Positions 1 to 9,180 are shown, numbered from the stretch's first letter. The stretch is DNA of 64,000 bases from Vibrio chagasii (GCA_041879415.1 CP090851.1:186001-250000); one strand, 5' to 3'. The notes: a model not told the origin generated them from the sequence alone. A program made the numbers and translations.

Positions 1-25
1 GTACACCGTTTTGATGGAGTAAAGC

Positions 26-856
26 GTGTTTGACCTTAACTTAGTAAAGCCATTCCTCTCTGTATATCAGCAAAGATCGATAACTAAAGCTGCAGAATCA
101 TTAGAGCTAACGCAGCCTGCGGTTAGCGCCGCAATCAAAAGGTTTGAAGCCGTAGTTGGGTATTCACTATTTGTTAGAGTAGGGCGTTCAATTGAACCCA
201 CTTCGATGGCTCATAAGTTAGCGGGGCAACTCTCTAGCGCGTTAGAACTTATGGAGGGTGCGGTCTCCAGAAAGCGAGATTTCACGGTTTACATGCCAGC
301 AAATCTTCTACACAAAATGCCTATGCTTAACGGTGTTCAATTAGTTGAATCGCCAATTTCTGTTGAAAATATTGTCGAGGATATCCGACTAAACCGAGTC
401 GATTTAGTGGTCGATACTGGCTTACCTAAACAGGCGAGTTTAGAGTCTGAGTTTGCAACGACAGACAGGCTACTGCTAATGAGTGACCCTGAGGTTGGTC
501 AGTTTCGTGAGCAAATTTCTATGGATGATTTTCTTGCGGCTAGGCATGTAACCTTGAAGTTACTCCGACAAGATACTCAAATCGTCGACTTTCTCTCTGA
601 AAAGAGCTTCACACGTGATGTGGCAATTGAAGTTCGAAACCTAACGAACTTGATCTTAGCTGTTAAGGGAACGGACTATATTGCTGCCGTTCCGGTTAGC
701 ATGATTCATCTAGCAAAAACGGTCGGTTTACAAATCCACGAACCTCCATTTGCGATGCGCCCAGTGGAATTCGAGTTTTTTTATCACAAGAAGTATCAAA
801 CTAATGGGCAGCACCAAGAGTTACGAGAGAAGATAAAAGCGCTATTGAACAACTAG
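26..856 (+). CDS. LysR-family transcriptional regulator
   Basis: This 276-residue protein has an N-terminal winged helix-turn-helix of the LysR type (residues 1-60; the recognition segment around SITKAAESLELTQPAVSAAI is typical) and a weaker substrate-binding domain from about residue 85. It is somewhat short for the family, which usually has about 300 residues. The start is a GTG at 26, chosen because a GGAG ribosome binding site lies six bases upstream. Its stop codon overlaps the stop of the convergent outer-membrane protein gene by 4 bp. Target genes are unknown; the divergent partner that LysR genes often control would lie outside the window. Confidence 0.85.
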   Translation: MFDLNLVKPFLSVYQQRSITKAAESLELTQPAVSAAIKRFEAVVGYSLFVRVGRSIEPTSMAHKLAGQLSSALELMEGAVSRKRDFTVYMPANLLHKMPMLNGVQLVESPISVENIVEDIRLNRVDLVVDTGLPKQASLESEFATTDRLLLMSDPEVGQFREQISMDDFLAARHVTLKLLRQDTQIVDFLSEKSFTRDVAIEVRNLTNLILAVKGTDYIAAVPVSMIHLAKTVGLQIHEPPFAMRPVEFEFFYHKKYQTNGQHQELREKIKALLNN

Positions 857-1566
857 AAGTCGAAGGCTAAGCCGAATTCAACATAGTTTTTACTTTCAGG
901 GTATATAGTGTAGGTGACAGACGGTTTTACGTACTTCAAATTAAAGAATACAGCGAGCTCGTGATAATGGATGTTGGTCCTAGTTTCATTTCTAATATAT
1001 CCAGGGAACGCTGCAGTATCATCTTTGATATAAAAATCTTGGGTATCTTTTTTGAATCCGATTTCTTGATTGAATTTGTAAAGAAAATCAGCATATTGAA
1101 TCGGGCTCCACAGAGCGCCTGCACTATAATCGAATGTGTCAGAGGCTTTATATTCCACGCATAAGTTTGGAAGACAAGCTTCGAAATCTCTATCCATATA
1201 GTTGTAGTTAATATCGCCAAGCAGTGTCCAATTTTCATGAATTAATTTAGCAACAAAAATGCCTGTTGTGATCTCATGTTCACTGACTTTTATTGTGTTT
1301 TCTGTGTAGTACGTATCCCCCTGCCAGAATGAATATCCCAACCCAGCTTGCCAATATTCTTGAGTATCAACTTCTCCAAAAACACGCAACTTATCATTGA
1401 TTTGATAGTTTATATCAAGAGTGGCAACGGTTTTTTCGCTGTCTGGATTTTGAGATAAGCTGACGGAAAAAATATCCGTAAAACGTTCAATGGATTCAAC
1501 TAGGGTTTCATTTGCAGACAAATAAAAAGGAAAGATAGAAGCTAGTGTTAATAGAATGCGTTTCAT
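853..1566 (-). CDS. small outer-membrane beta-barrel protein, function unknown
   Basis: The 237-residue product starts with a signal peptide (KRILLTLASIFPFYLSA, cleavage near residue 18). It then shows alternating hydrophobic/polar strands rich in Tyr, Trp and Phe and ends in phenylalanine (...FGLAFDF), the usual C-terminal signature of outer-membrane barrels. Two cysteines close together (EACLPNLC) may form a disulfide loop. I do not recognise a named family. It lies about 100 bp downstream of the repeat-protein gene on the same strand, so the two may act together, but a hairpin at 1607-1644 lies between them. Confidence 0.65.
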   Translation of the reverse strand: MKRILLTLASIFPFYLSANETLVESIERFTDIFSVSLSQNPDSEKTVATLDINYQINDKLRVFGEVDTQEYWQAGLGYSFWQGDTYYTENTIKVSEHEITTGIFVAKLIHENWTLLGDINYNYMDRDFEACLPNLCVEYKASDTFDYSAGALWSPIQYADFLYKFNQEIGFKKDTQDFYIKDDTAAFPGYIRNETRTNIHYHELAVFFNLKYVKPSVTYTIYPESKNYVEFGLAFDF

Positions 1567-1606
1567 ATTTTAATTCCGAATCGCTTTCCTTAGCTAACAA
1601 GATAAG

Positions 1607-1644
1607 TGACACCCGATAATCGAGCTTACGATTACCGGGTGACA
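1607..1644 (-). terminator. long stem-loop after the repeat-protein gene
   Basis: Two 16-base arms (1607-1622 and 1629-1644) pair with two internal mismatches around a 6-base loop. The structure lies 26 bases beyond the stop codon of the minus-strand repeat-protein gene. The following minus-strand bases are only modestly T-rich, so it may be a weak terminator or an mRNA-stabilising structure that partly separates the two genes. Confidence 0.5.
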
Positions 1645-1669
1645 GGCATGGTTTTACTCGGACTAACTA

Positions 1670-3646
1670 TTAGCCGCGCAAACGTTGTTGAATAGCTGAC
1701 TTCGCTTTCTGTAACTTAGCTGGGTCGATTGATTGGACTTTGTCTTTTACGTTATTTTTAACCGTAGGAGGAAGTGTCACATCACCTCGGTCATTTACAA
1801 CAATACCGTTGCCAAAAGTGACTGTTCCATTTACTTCGTCTATGTAGCCTTCACCTACAATGTTTCCATGACGATCTTTGATATGAACGATGCCACGATC
1901 ATCAGCTTCTGCTGTATAGTCAGTCGTTTGAGATTTGCCATTTACCGTTACAACAATGTTGTCACCTTCTAAATCAGCAGAAATAGTTGGCTTCGCAGGG
2001 GCGTCGATTTCAGGTCGGTCACCACCAAACTCAGGCGCATTACCAATTGGTTTATCGATAATCGGACGAATGAGATCTTTTGAAATTCGGATAGGCTCAC
2101 CACCAATAGCTCGGTAGTACCAATCACCATCGGAGTTATACATAGAGCCAACAGGGACACCATTCTTAGTTACATTGATCACCGAATCACTTACTCGGTC
2201 GAATTCGATACCGTTGTAACCAGGTTTTGTTGGCTCTTCTAACTCAGGTCGGTCACCACCAAACTCAGGCGCATTGCCAATTGGTTTATCGATAATCGGA
2301 CGAATAAGGTCTTTTGAAATTCGGATAGGCTCACCACCAATAGCTCGGTAGTACCAGTCACCATCGGAGTTATACATAGAGCCAACAGGGACACCATTTT
2401 TAGTTACATTGATCACCGAATCGCTTACTCGGTCGAATTCGATACCGTTGTAACCAGGTTTTGTTGGCTCTTCTAACTCAGGTCGGTCACCACCAAACTC
2501 AGGCGCATTGCCAATTGGTTTATCGATAATCGGACGAATAAGGTCTTTTGAAATTCGGATAGGCTCGCCACCAATAGCTCGGTAGTACCAGTCACCATCG
2601 GAGTTATACATAGAGCCAACAGGGACACCATTCTTAGTTACATTGATCACCGAATCACTTACTCGGTCGAATTCGATACCGTTGTAACCAGGTTTTGTTG
2701 GCTCTTCTAACTCAGGTCGGTCACCACCAAACTCAGGCGCATTGCCAATTGGTTTATCGATAATCGGACGAATAAGGTCTTTTGAAATTCGGATAGGCTC
2801 GCCACCAATAGCTCGGTAGTACCAGTCACCATCGGAGTTATACATAGAGCCAACAGGGACACCATTCTTAGTTACATTGATCACCGAATCACTTACTCGG
2901 TCGAATTCGATACCGTTGTAACCAGGTTTTGTTGGCTCTTCTAACTCAGGTCGGTCACCACCAAACTCAGGCGCATTGCCAATTGGTTTATCGATAATCG
3001 GACGAATAAGGTCTTTTGAAATTCGGATAGGCTCGCCACCAATAGCTCGGTAGTACCAGTCACCATCGGAGTTATACATAGAGCCAACAGGGACACCATT
3101 CTTAGTTACATTGATCACCGAATCACTTACTCGGTCGAATTCGATACCGTTGTAACCAGGTTTTGTTGGCTCTTCCAACTCAGGTCGGTCACCACCAAAC
3201 TCAGGCGCATTGCCAATTGGTTTATCAACAATCGGGCGCTCACGTTCAATTGGATTTGATATAGAAGGAGAGATAGGTAGCTCGTTATCAGGTGTTGCCT
3301 CAACTGGCAACGTTGGTGTTTGAGGTTCTTTGGTACCATCAGAGCTTGAACTGCTACTTAACAGCCCTGCTACCAACGCAGCCGAAGCCGCACCAACAGC
3401 AGCCCAAGTGCCGTTAGATTGTTTTTCGTAAGTAACATCATCGATTGTGGCTGTCGTACCTGGAGTTGCATTCGTGTATTGTTCGTTTAACTTATACTGA
3501 ACAGAAGCATCAACCGCTTTCATTTGTCCATCAATAAGCTGAAGGGTTTGCTGATTTGCTAGCTCTACGTTGACTTGAGGAGCAGTAGCAAAAGCTGGTG
3601 CAACTAACACGCTAGAAATTGAAATGGCTAAGAGTGATGCTTTCAT
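1670..3646 (-). CDS. secreted protein with five 78-residue tandem repeats
   Basis: The 658-residue product begins with a clear signal peptide (cleavage after ...SVLVAPAFA, residue 20). A hydrophobic Ala/Gly/Leu stretch ending in six serines follows (about residues 82-102), then a proline-rich linker. Residues 137-526 are five full copies of a 78-residue unit, followed by a sixth partial copy. Each unit starts with a Pro/Gly/Asp-rich part (DKPIGNAPEFGGDRPE) and continues into a probable beta-rich segment (NVTKNGVPVGSMYNSDGDWY). The last ~110 residues are a different beta-rich domain and a basic tail. The family is not recognised; an extracellular adhesin, matrix or S-layer-like role is possible but unproven. 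A small outer-membrane barrel gene lies downstream. Confidence 0.75.
   Translation of the reverse strand: MKASLLAISISSVLVAPAFATAPQVNVELANQQTLQLIDGQMKAVDASVQYKLNEQYTNATPGTTATIDDVTYEKQSNGTWAAVGAASAALVAGLLSSSSSSDGTKEPQTPTLPVEATPDNELPISPSISNPIERERPIVDKPIGNAPEFGGDRPELEEPTKPGYNGIEFDRVSDSVINVTKNGVPVGSMYNSDGDWYYRAIGGEPIRISKDLIRPIIDKPIGNAPEFGGDRPELEEPTKPGYNGIEFDRVSDSVINVTKNGVPVGSMYNSDGDWYYRAIGGEPIRISKDLIRPIIDKPIGNAPEFGGDRPELEEPTKPGYNGIEFDRVSDSVINVTKNGVPVGSMYNSDGDWYYRAIGGEPIRISKDLIRPIIDKPIGNAPEFGGDRPELEEPTKPGYNGIEFDRVSDSVINVTKNGVPVGSMYNSDGDWYYRAIGGEPIRISKDLIRPIIDKPIGNAPEFGGDRPELEEPTKPGYNGIEFDRVSDSVINVTKNGVPVGSMYNSDGDWYYRAIGGEPIRISKDLIRPIIDKPIGNAPEFGGDRPEIDAPAKPTISADLEGDNIVVTVNGKSQTTDYTAEADDRGIVHIKDRHGNIVGEGYIDEVNGTVTFGNGIVVNDRGDVTLPPTVKNNVKDKVQSIDPAKLQKAKSAIQQRLRG
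2009..3238 (-). repeat. five-copy 234-bp in-frame tandem repeat
   Basis: Within the secreted-protein gene, a 234 bp unit (78 codons) is repeated five times, 2069-3238, with 60 bp of a sixth copy to 2009. Copies differ by only a few bases at scattered positions, mostly synonymous. The unit nearest the 3' end of the gene carries the most private changes. This indicates recent expansion or ongoing homogenisation and predicts copy-number variation between strains. Confidence 0.9.
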
Positions 3647-3891
3647 AATGTAGGATCTCGTCGTTTAATTAGGCGTCTTGCTATTGGTGCCTCCTTGGCA
3701 AGTGCGGCTATTATTTGTTCTGATGAGATTTTCAACAATATAGCTAGCTAGTGTTGATGTATAAATTTGATTTATGCTTTTATTGCTTTTGGGTTGATTA
3801 TTGAGCATTGGTGCGATTTGTATGTGTAATTTTAGTGATTTGCTTTATGTATTGGTTTTTCGTAAGCATTGATTAAAGACATGAGGTAAAT

Positions 3892-4047
3892 ATGTTCGGT
3901 TGGATAAAAGTTTGGGTTAGGAAATACGATCAGTGGTGTGAAGAGCTTGGGCTAACGCCTGAAAACAAGCGTAGCTGTGTACCTTATCGTAGAGATCCTC
4001 AAGGGCAGCAAGCTGAGAGTGGGACAGATGACACAGCAAACAAGTGA
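3892..4047 (+). CDS. DUF5363-like small protein
   Basis: A 51-codon gene encodes a basic, tryptophan-rich peptide that begins MFGWIKVWVRKYDQWCEELG and continues LTPENKRSCVPYRRDP. I recognise this as the short DUF5363-type protein often found beside tatD genes in vibrios; function unknown. A GAGG ribosome binding site lies at 3883-3886. Its last 20 bases overlap the start of the following TatD-family gene, which points to translational coupling. It is not a frameshifted start of tatD because the two reading frames have different, family-like sequences. Confidence 0.75.
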   Translation: MFGWIKVWVRKYDQWCEELGLTPENKRSCVPYRRDPQGQQAESGTDDTANK

Positions 4048-4840
4048 CTTTCCGCTATTTGATACACATTGCCACGCGGACTTTGAGGCGTTTGAGCAAG
4101 GTCTTTCCCATGAGCAGAGCATTGATGGGTATATCAAAGAGGCAAAACAGGCCCAAGTTGAGAAGTTACTCATCCCTTCTATCGGTCAAAACAACTGGCA
4201 TAAGCTTGAGAAAATTGCGCAATCTCACCCCAATGTTTACTACGCGTTAGGCTTCCATCCTTACTTTTTAGAGCAAGCGGATACGGTGCAATTTGAAGAA
4301 CTTCATCAATTACTCACTTTAAAAACACGTCAGTGTGTGGCCATTGGTGAGTGTGGATTGGACTTTTTTGTGGATGTGGAACAGGAGAAACAAGAGCGCT
4401 TTTTCATCCAACAAATGGAGCTTGCCAAGGCGTTTGATTTGCCTCTGATTATCCATGAAAGGAAGTCTTACAACCGCCTTATTCAGCTAATAAAGCAGCA
4501 CAAGTTTACTTTAGGTGGGGTAATTCACGGTTTTTCTGGAAGTGAACAGCAAGCTTTGGCTTGGATTAAGCTTGGTTTCTATATTGGCGTTGGCGGAACG
4601 ATAACTTACCCAAGAGCGCAAAAAACACGCACAACTATCGCTAAGTTGCCGCTTGAAAGCTTGGTGTTAGAGACCGATGCACCGGATATGCCAACCTATG
4701 GAAACCAAGGAAATGTTAATCATTCCAAACATTTAGTTACGATATCAAATGAACTTTTTTTGCTTAGAAAAGAGCCAAAGCAATCGATTGCAGCGCAAAT
4801 TTGGCAAAATAGCCATCGCGCATTCGGTATATGTGAATAA
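4028..4840 (+). CDS. yjjV: TatD-family metal-dependent hydrolase (YjjV-like)
   Basis: The 271-residue protein has the TatD metal-site pattern: an N-terminal DTHCHAD (HxH), a glutamate in AIGECGLD, a histidine in PLIIHERKS, a histidine in GVIHGFSGS and an aspartate in LETDAPDMP. TatD enzymes are cytoplasmic metal-dependent nucleases or hydrolases; in E. coli YjjV also sits beside the deo operon, which supports this assignment. The start at 4028 gives the normal N-terminus just before the HxH motif; upstream in-frame codons would extend it into the DUF5363-like gene. It is probably translated together with that gene. Confidence 0.88.
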   Translation: MTQQTSDFPLFDTHCHADFEAFEQGLSHEQSIDGYIKEAKQAQVEKLLIPSIGQNNWHKLEKIAQSHPNVYYALGFHPYFLEQADTVQFEELHQLLTLKTRQCVAIGECGLDFFVDVEQEKQERFFIQQMELAKAFDLPLIIHERKSYNRLIQLIKQHKFTLGGVIHGFSGSEQQALAWIKLGFYIGVGGTITYPRAQKTRTTIAKLPLESLVLETDAPDMPTYGNQGNVNHSKHLVTISNELFLLRKEPKQSIAAQIWQNSHRAFGICE

Positions 4841-4884
4841 AATCTAATGTTTTTGTTTATCGTTTGCGTAAATTGCATCTCTAT

Positions 4885-4900
4885 TGTGATTTGAGTCACA
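4885..4900. promoter_or_regulatory. perfect consensus CRP site upstream of nupC
   Basis: TGTGA-TTTGAG-TCACA matches the CRP half-site consensus at all ten conserved positions. Its centre is about 93 bases upstream of the transcription start inferred from the TATAAT at 4974, a distance used by class I CRP sites. Catabolite activation of nucleoside uptake is well established in enterobacteria, so cAMP-CRP control of nupC here is a strong inference. Confidence 0.85.
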
Positions 4901-4949
4901 TTTGCGTGTGAATGGTACATGAATCTTCTACGAAAGTGTGAGGGCGGCA

Positions 4950-4979
4950 TTACTTTATTAGTGGTCGCATGAGTATAAT
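4950..4979 (+). promoter_or_regulatory. candidate sigma-70 promoter of nupC
   Basis: A perfect -10 hexamer TATAAT at 4974-4979 is preceded at 18 bp by a weak -35 (TTACTT, 4950-4955). A poor -35 fits an activator-dependent promoter with the CRP site upstream. The inferred transcript start near 4986 leaves a leader of about 60 bases before the nupC start. Confidence 0.5.
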
Positions 4980-5044
4980 TGCCCCCGCTTTATAGCCCCA
5001 TTTTGTAACACGCCAATAAATAACTAATAAGGAAGTCATAAACT

Positions 5045-6307
5045 ATGAGCCTGTTTATGAGCCTAGTCGGTATGGTTGTACTGATTGCAATCGCAGTACT
5101 ACTATCTGACAACCGCAAAGCTATTAACTTTAGAACGGTGGGTGGCGCATTCGCTATCCAATTCGCACTTGGTGCATTCGTACTTTACATCCCTTGGGGT
5201 CGTGATTTGCTTGCAGGTTTCTCTGCTGGTGTAGCAAACGTAATCGACTACGGTAAAGACGGTACTGGTTTCCTATTCGGTAGCCTAGTTAACTTCTCTG
5301 TTGACGGTATCGGTTTCATCTTTGCTTTCCAAGTTCTACCAACATTGATCTTCTTCTCTGCACTTATCTCTGTACTTTACTACATTGGTGTAATGCAGCT
5401 TGTAATCAAAGTTCTTGGTGGTGGTCTTCAGAAAGCTCTAGGTACTTCTCGCGCCGAGTCAATGTCTGCAGCAGCAAACATCTTCGTTGGCCAAACAGAA
5501 GCTCCTCTAGTTGTTCGTCCATTTGTTCCTAAGATGACTAACTCTGAACTATTCGCAGTAATGTGTGGTGGTCTAGCATCTGTAGCTGGTGGTGTACTAG
5601 CGGGTTACGCATCTATGGGTGTTCCTCTAGAGTACCTAGTTGCAGCGTCATTCATGGCAGCACCTGGTGGTCTACTATTCGCTAAAATCATCAAGCCTGA
5701 AACAGATACGCCAGACGACAACATCGCTGACGATATCGACGGCGGCGACGACAAGCCAGCTAACGTTATCGACGCAGCAGCAGGCGGCGCATCAGTTGGT
5801 CTACAACTAGCTCTAAACGTTGGTGCAATGCTACTAGCATTCATCGGTCTAATTGCTCTAATCAACGGTATCCTAGGTGGCATCGGTGGTTGGTTCGGTA
5901 TGGAAAACCTAACTCTAGAACTTCTTCTAGGTTGGATCTTCGCACCTCTAGCATTCATCATTGGTGTTCCATGGGAAGAAGCAACTATTGCTGGTTCTTT
6001 CATTGGTCAGAAGACAGTTGTTAACGAATTCGTTGCATACCTAAACTTCGTACCATACGTTGGTGAAAACGCTCAAGTTGTTGCAGCGACTGGTCAAGTG
6101 ATGTCTGAGAAGACTCAAGCTATCATCGCATTCGCACTATGTGGTTTCGCAAACCTTTCTTCTATTGCGATTCTACTAGGTGGCCTAGGTGGTATTGCAC
6201 CAAGCCGTCGCCAAGACATCGCACGTATGGGTGTTAAAGCGGTTATTGCTGGTACTCTATCTAACCTGATGGCAGCAACAATTGCTGGCTTCTTCCTATC
6301 TTTCTAA
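5045..6307 (+). CDS. nupC: NupC-family concentrative nucleoside transporter
   Basis: The 420-residue inner-membrane protein is of the concentrative nucleoside transporter (CNT) family, which imports nucleosides with a proton or sodium ion. Family motifs visible are [12 protein letters not shown] (about residues 156-167), the conserved PGG segment and GVPWEEA near the C-terminal third, amid many hydrophobic helices. One hydrophilic acidic loop ([17 protein letters not shown]) lies near residue 225. Codon usage is strongly biased, for example toward CTA and GGT, as in highly expressed genes. It heads the nucleoside salvage cluster with its own CRP site and terminator and supplies substrates to the deo enzymes downstream. 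Confidence 0.93.
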   Translation: MSLFMSLVGMVVLIAIAVLLSDNRKAINFRTVGGAFAIQFALGAFVLYIPWGRDLLAGFSAGVANVIDYGKDGTGFLFGSLVNFSVDGIGFIFAFQVLPTLIFFSALISVLYYIGVMQLVIKVLGGGLQKALGTSRAESMSAAANIFVGQTEAPLVVRPFVPKMTNSELFAVMCGGLASVAGGVLAGYASMGVPLEYLVAASFMAAPGGLLFAKIIKPETDTPDDNIADDIDGGDDKPANVIDAAAGGASVGLQLALNVGAMLLAFIGLIALINGILGGIGGWFGMENLTLELLLGWIFAPLAFIIGVPWEEATIAGSFIGQKTVVNEFVAYLNFVPYVGENAQVVAATGQVMSEKTQAIIAFALCGFANLSSIAILLGGLGGIAPSRRQDIARMGVKAVIAGTLSNLMAATIAGFFLSF

Positions 6308-6345
6308 TTAAGTAGATTAGATTATATAGACGCCACTTTAATATC

Positions 6346-6379
6346 GCCCCGTAGCAAGAAATTGCTGCGGGGCTTTTTT
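6346..6379 (+). terminator. rho-independent terminator of nupC
   Basis: A 12-bp stem (GCCCCGTAGCAA with TTGCTGCGGGGC) with a GAAA loop is followed by six T residues. It separates nupC from the deo operon. Confidence 0.9.
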
Positions 6380-6816
6380 GTTTTTAGGCCTGTTGAACCT
6401 GAATATCAGTTTGATTCGATGGTGGGCCTAGAATGTTTTTTTGAGATACAAACCGTTTGCGTTCTAAGGAGCACTACAATTTATTAATGGATACCTATAA
6501 TGTATAGGCTCAAGGGATAGGATGTCTCTTGTTGGCAAGAAAGTAACCGCTTGGATTCGTTCGCAGTTATTCTTCTGGGATTAAGCCAAACTTAGCGATA
6601 CGCTATAGATGTTAGACACAACATGACTGATTTGTTGTGCCATAGACCAAACTGGTACTGTGCGGTGACAAGGATTGCAATTGATAGCGAAAGTTATCAA
6701 GTCTTCAGGGAACCAAGTCCGTTCATTTGTGACTACTGAGCATTACTAAAATATCCATCTATACTGGATGGAGGGCGAAGTAGTTAACTATTTGAATATA
6801 TTGATCGGAGATAGAA
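6380..6816. promoter_or_regulatory. deoC upstream region with several inverted repeats
   Basis: This ~440 bp gap contains no credible gene. It holds three inverted repeats that may be operator or attenuator elements: CCTATA/TATAGG at 6494-6508, enclosing a TATAAT; CACAACA/TGTTGTG at 6617-6639; and TTGATA/TATCAA at 6681-6700. A GGAG ribosome binding site lies at 6807-6810. In E. coli the deo promoters are controlled by DeoR, CytR and CRP; I could not match any of these repeats to a known consensus with confidence. Confidence 0.4.
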
Positions 6817-7593
6817 ATGAGCGATTTAAAAGCAGCAGCTCTACGTGCACTTAAACTTATGGACCTAACTACGTTAAATGACGACGACACAACTGAAAAA
6901 GTTGTAGCGCTTTGTCACGACGCGAAGACTGCAGTAGGCAACACAGCTGCAATCTGTATTTACCCTCGCTTTATCCCAGCAGCTAAGAAAGCGTTGCGTG
7001 AGCAAGGTACTCCAGAAGTACGTATTGCGACTGTAACTAACTTCCCTCATGGTAATGATGACATCGAAATCGCAGTTGCTGAAACAAAAGCAGCAGTAGC
7101 ATACGGTGCAGACGAAGTAGACGTAGTATTCCCATACCGCGCTCTAATCGCTGGCAACGAAGAAGTAGGTTTCGAGCTAGTTAAACAGTGTAAAGAAGCA
7201 TGTGGCGACATCACACTGAAAGTAATCATCGAAACTGGTGAACTTAAAGAAGAAGCACTGATCAAGAAAGCATCTGAGATTTGTATCAAAGCAGGCGCTG
7301 ACTTCATCAAAACTTCAACAGGTAAAGTGCCAGTAAACGCGACTCCAGAGTACGCGCGCATGATGCTAGAAGTTATCCGTGACATGGGCGTAGCTAAAAC
7401 TGTAGGTTTCAAACCTGCAGGTGGCGTACGTACCGCTGAAGATGCAGCACAATACCTAGCAATGGCTGATGAGCTACTAGGTGCTGAGTGGGCAGACAAC
7501 ATGCACTACCGCTTTGGTGCTTCAAGCCTACTAACTAACCTTCTTAATACATTAGAAGTGACAGACCAGACTGCTGATCCAGCAGCATACTAA
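6817..7593 (+). CDS. deoC: deoxyribose-phosphate aldolase
   Basis: DeoC (258 residues; E. coli 259) splits 2-deoxyribose-5-phosphate into acetaldehyde and glyceraldehyde-3-phosphate, the last step of deoxynucleoside breakdown in the cytoplasm. The Schiff-base lysine is K165 in FIKTSTGK, with the second active-site lysine K199 in GFKPAGGV and the conserved acid D102 in EVDVVF. It is the first gene of deoCABD. The next gene is separated by a 223 bp gap holding a long palindrome, so downstream expression may be tuned there. Confidence 0.97.
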   Translation: MSDLKAAALRALKLMDLTTLNDDDTTEKVVALCHDAKTAVGNTAAICIYPRFIPAAKKALREQGTPEVRIATVTNFPHGNDDIEIAVAETKAAVAYGADEVDVVFPYRALIAGNEEVGFELVKQCKEACGDITLKVIIETGELKEEALIKKASEICIKAGADFIKTSTGKVPVNATPEYARMMLEVIRDMGVAKTVGFKPAGGVRTAEDAAQYLAMADELLGAEWADNMHYRFGASSLLTNLLNTLEVTDQTADPAAY

Positions 7594-7603
7594 TTTACTC
7601 GTC

Positions 7604-7711
7604 ATATTTGGCGCCGCAGCGTTGTTGACTGCGTAAGTTCATCCTAATCACATAGAGCCTCTATGCTCATAGGAATGAACTCACTGGTCGTCTAGCTGCA
7701 ACGCCAAATAT
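7604..7711. repeat. 108-bp palindromic element between deoC and deoA
   Basis: The outer arms ATATTTGGCG-cc-GCAGC (7604-7620) and GCTGC-aa-CGCCAAATAT (7695-7711) pair over 15 of 17 positions. An inner imperfect stem (about 7636-7657 with 7661-7681) ends at a short CATAGAG/CTATG hairpin. The whole element folds as one long cruciform or mRNA hairpin in the intercistronic gap. It has no T-run, so it is not a standard terminator. It resembles dispersed intergenic palindromes known in bacteria, but I see only one copy in this window. Confidence 0.7.
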
Positions 7712-7816
7712 TTAGAGTATTGAAAATAACAAGTCTGTTTGATGGAGTGACGTTAAGTCACTCCATATTACCTCTTTTCCCTACAAACCATACTCACTAG
7801 AGTTTGGGAGGCACTA

Positions 7817-9145
7817 ATGTATCTACCTCAAGAAATTATTCGCAGAAAACGTGACGGTGAAGTCCTAACAGCTGAAGAAATTAACTTCTTCATTCAAGGC
7901 GTAGCTAAGAACACGGTCTCTGAAGGTCAAATTGCAGCATTCGCAATGGCTATCTTCTTCAACGAAATGACAATGCCAGAACGTATCGCACTAACGTGTG
8001 CAATGCGTGACTCTGGCATGGTAATCGACTGGAGCCACATGAACTTTGATGGCCCAATCGTTGATAAACACTCTACTGGTGGTGTTGGTGACGTAACTTC
8101 TCTGATGCTTGGCCCTATGGTGGCAGCATGTGGCGGTTTCGTTCCAATGATCTCTGGTCGTGGTCTTGGCCACACTGGCGGTACGCTAGACAAGCTTGAA
8201 TCTATTCCTGGTTACAACATTACACCAACCAACGATGTGTTCGGTGAAGTAACTAAAGATGCGGGTGTTGCTATCATCGGTCAAACAGGTGACTTAGCGC
8301 CTGCTGATAAGCGTGTTTACGCGACTCGTGATATCACAGCAACTGTGGACAATATCTCGCTAATCACGGCTTCAATCCTATCTAAGAAACTAGCTGCTGG
8401 CCTAGACTCTCTAGTGATGGACGTAAAAGTAGGTTCAGGTGCATTCATGCCGACTTACGAAGCGTCTGAAGAGCTAGCGAAATCTATCGTTGCAGTAGCA
8501 AACGGTGCTGGCACTAAAACAACAGCAATCCTAACGGACATGAACCAAGTTCTTGCTTCTTCAGCGGGTAACGCAGTAGAAGTTCGTGAAGCGGTTCAAT
8601 TCCTAACGGGTGAATACCGCAATCCACGTTTGCTAGAAATTACGATGGCATCGTGTGCGGAAATGCTAGTACTTGGCAACCTTGCAAAAGATTCAGAAGA
8701 AGCGCGCGAAAAACTGATGGCAGTACTGGATAACGGTAAAGCAGCAGAGTGCTTCGGTAAAATGGTAGCGGGCCTTGGTGGTCCAGCAGACTTCGTAGAA
8801 AACTACGATAACTACCTAGAAAAAGCAGAAATTATTAAACCAGTGTACGCGCTAGAAAGCGGTGTGGTATCAGCAATGGATACTCGTGCAATTGGTATGG
8901 CTGTAGTTGGTATGGGCGGTGGTCGTCGCGTAGCAACGGACAGCATTGATTACGCAGTTGGTTTCGATAGCTTCATTCGTCTTGGCGAAGTGGCAAGCGA
9001 TGAGAAACCATTAGCAATGATTCATGCTCGCAACGAACAACAGTGGCAAGAAGCTGCAACGGCATTACAAAATGCAATCACTGTGGGCGGAGAATATACA
9101 GCAACACCAGACGTTTACCGTCAGATTCGTTCTGAAGACGTGTAA
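7817..9145 (+). CDS. deoA: thymidine phosphorylase
   Basis: DeoA (442 residues; E. coli 440) converts thymidine and phosphate to thymine and 2-deoxyribose-1-phosphate. The pyrimidine phosphorylase phosphate-binding segment KHSTGGVGD is at residues 84-92 and the family signature [16 protein letters not shown] at 113-128; [18 protein letters not shown] follows. GGGAGG upstream (from 7806) is a strong ribosome binding site. It is the second gene of the deo cluster; its product feeds DeoB and then DeoC. Confidence 0.97.
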   Translation: MYLPQEIIRRKRDGEVLTAEEINFFIQGVAKNTVSEGQIAAFAMAIFFNEMTMPERIALTCAMRDSGMVIDWSHMNFDGPIVDKHSTGGVGDVTSLMLGPMVAACGGFVPMISGRGLGHTGGTLDKLESIPGYNITPTNDVFGEVTKDAGVAIIGQTGDLAPADKRVYATRDITATVDNISLITASILSKKLAAGLDSLVMDVKVGSGAFMPTYEASEELAKSIVAVANGAGTKTTAILTDMNQVLASSAGNAVEVREAVQFLTGEYRNPRLLEITMASCAEMLVLGNLAKDSEEAREKLMAVLDNGKAAECFGKMVAGLGGPADFVENYDNYLEKAEIIKPVYALESGVVSAMDTRAIGMAVVGMGGGRRVATDSIDYAVGFDSFIRLGEVASDEKPLAMIHARNEQQWQEAATALQNAITVGGEYTATPDVYRQIRSEDV

Positions 9146-9153
9146 ATAACCGC

Positions 9154-9180
9154 TATCGGTATACCTCGCGTATACCGATA
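9154..9180. promoter_or_regulatory. intercistronic hairpin deoA-deoB
   Basis: Two perfect 10-base arms, TATCGGTATA and TATACCGATA, flank a 7-base loop (CCTCGCG) just after the deoA stop. No T-run follows, so it is more likely an mRNA processing or stability element than a terminator. Confidence 0.6.

Noticed and set aside
1670..3646. Regular 234-bp repeats considered as a CRISPR array or mobile repeat
   Set aside because: The repeats are in frame in one open gene, have no unique spacers and encode a consistent 78-residue unit.
5605..6003. Long open frame antisense to nupC
   Set aside because: It results from the strongly biased codon use of nupC; no ribosome binding site and no sensible protein pattern. 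The same applies to antisense frames within deoC (7047-7502) and deoA (7927-8193).
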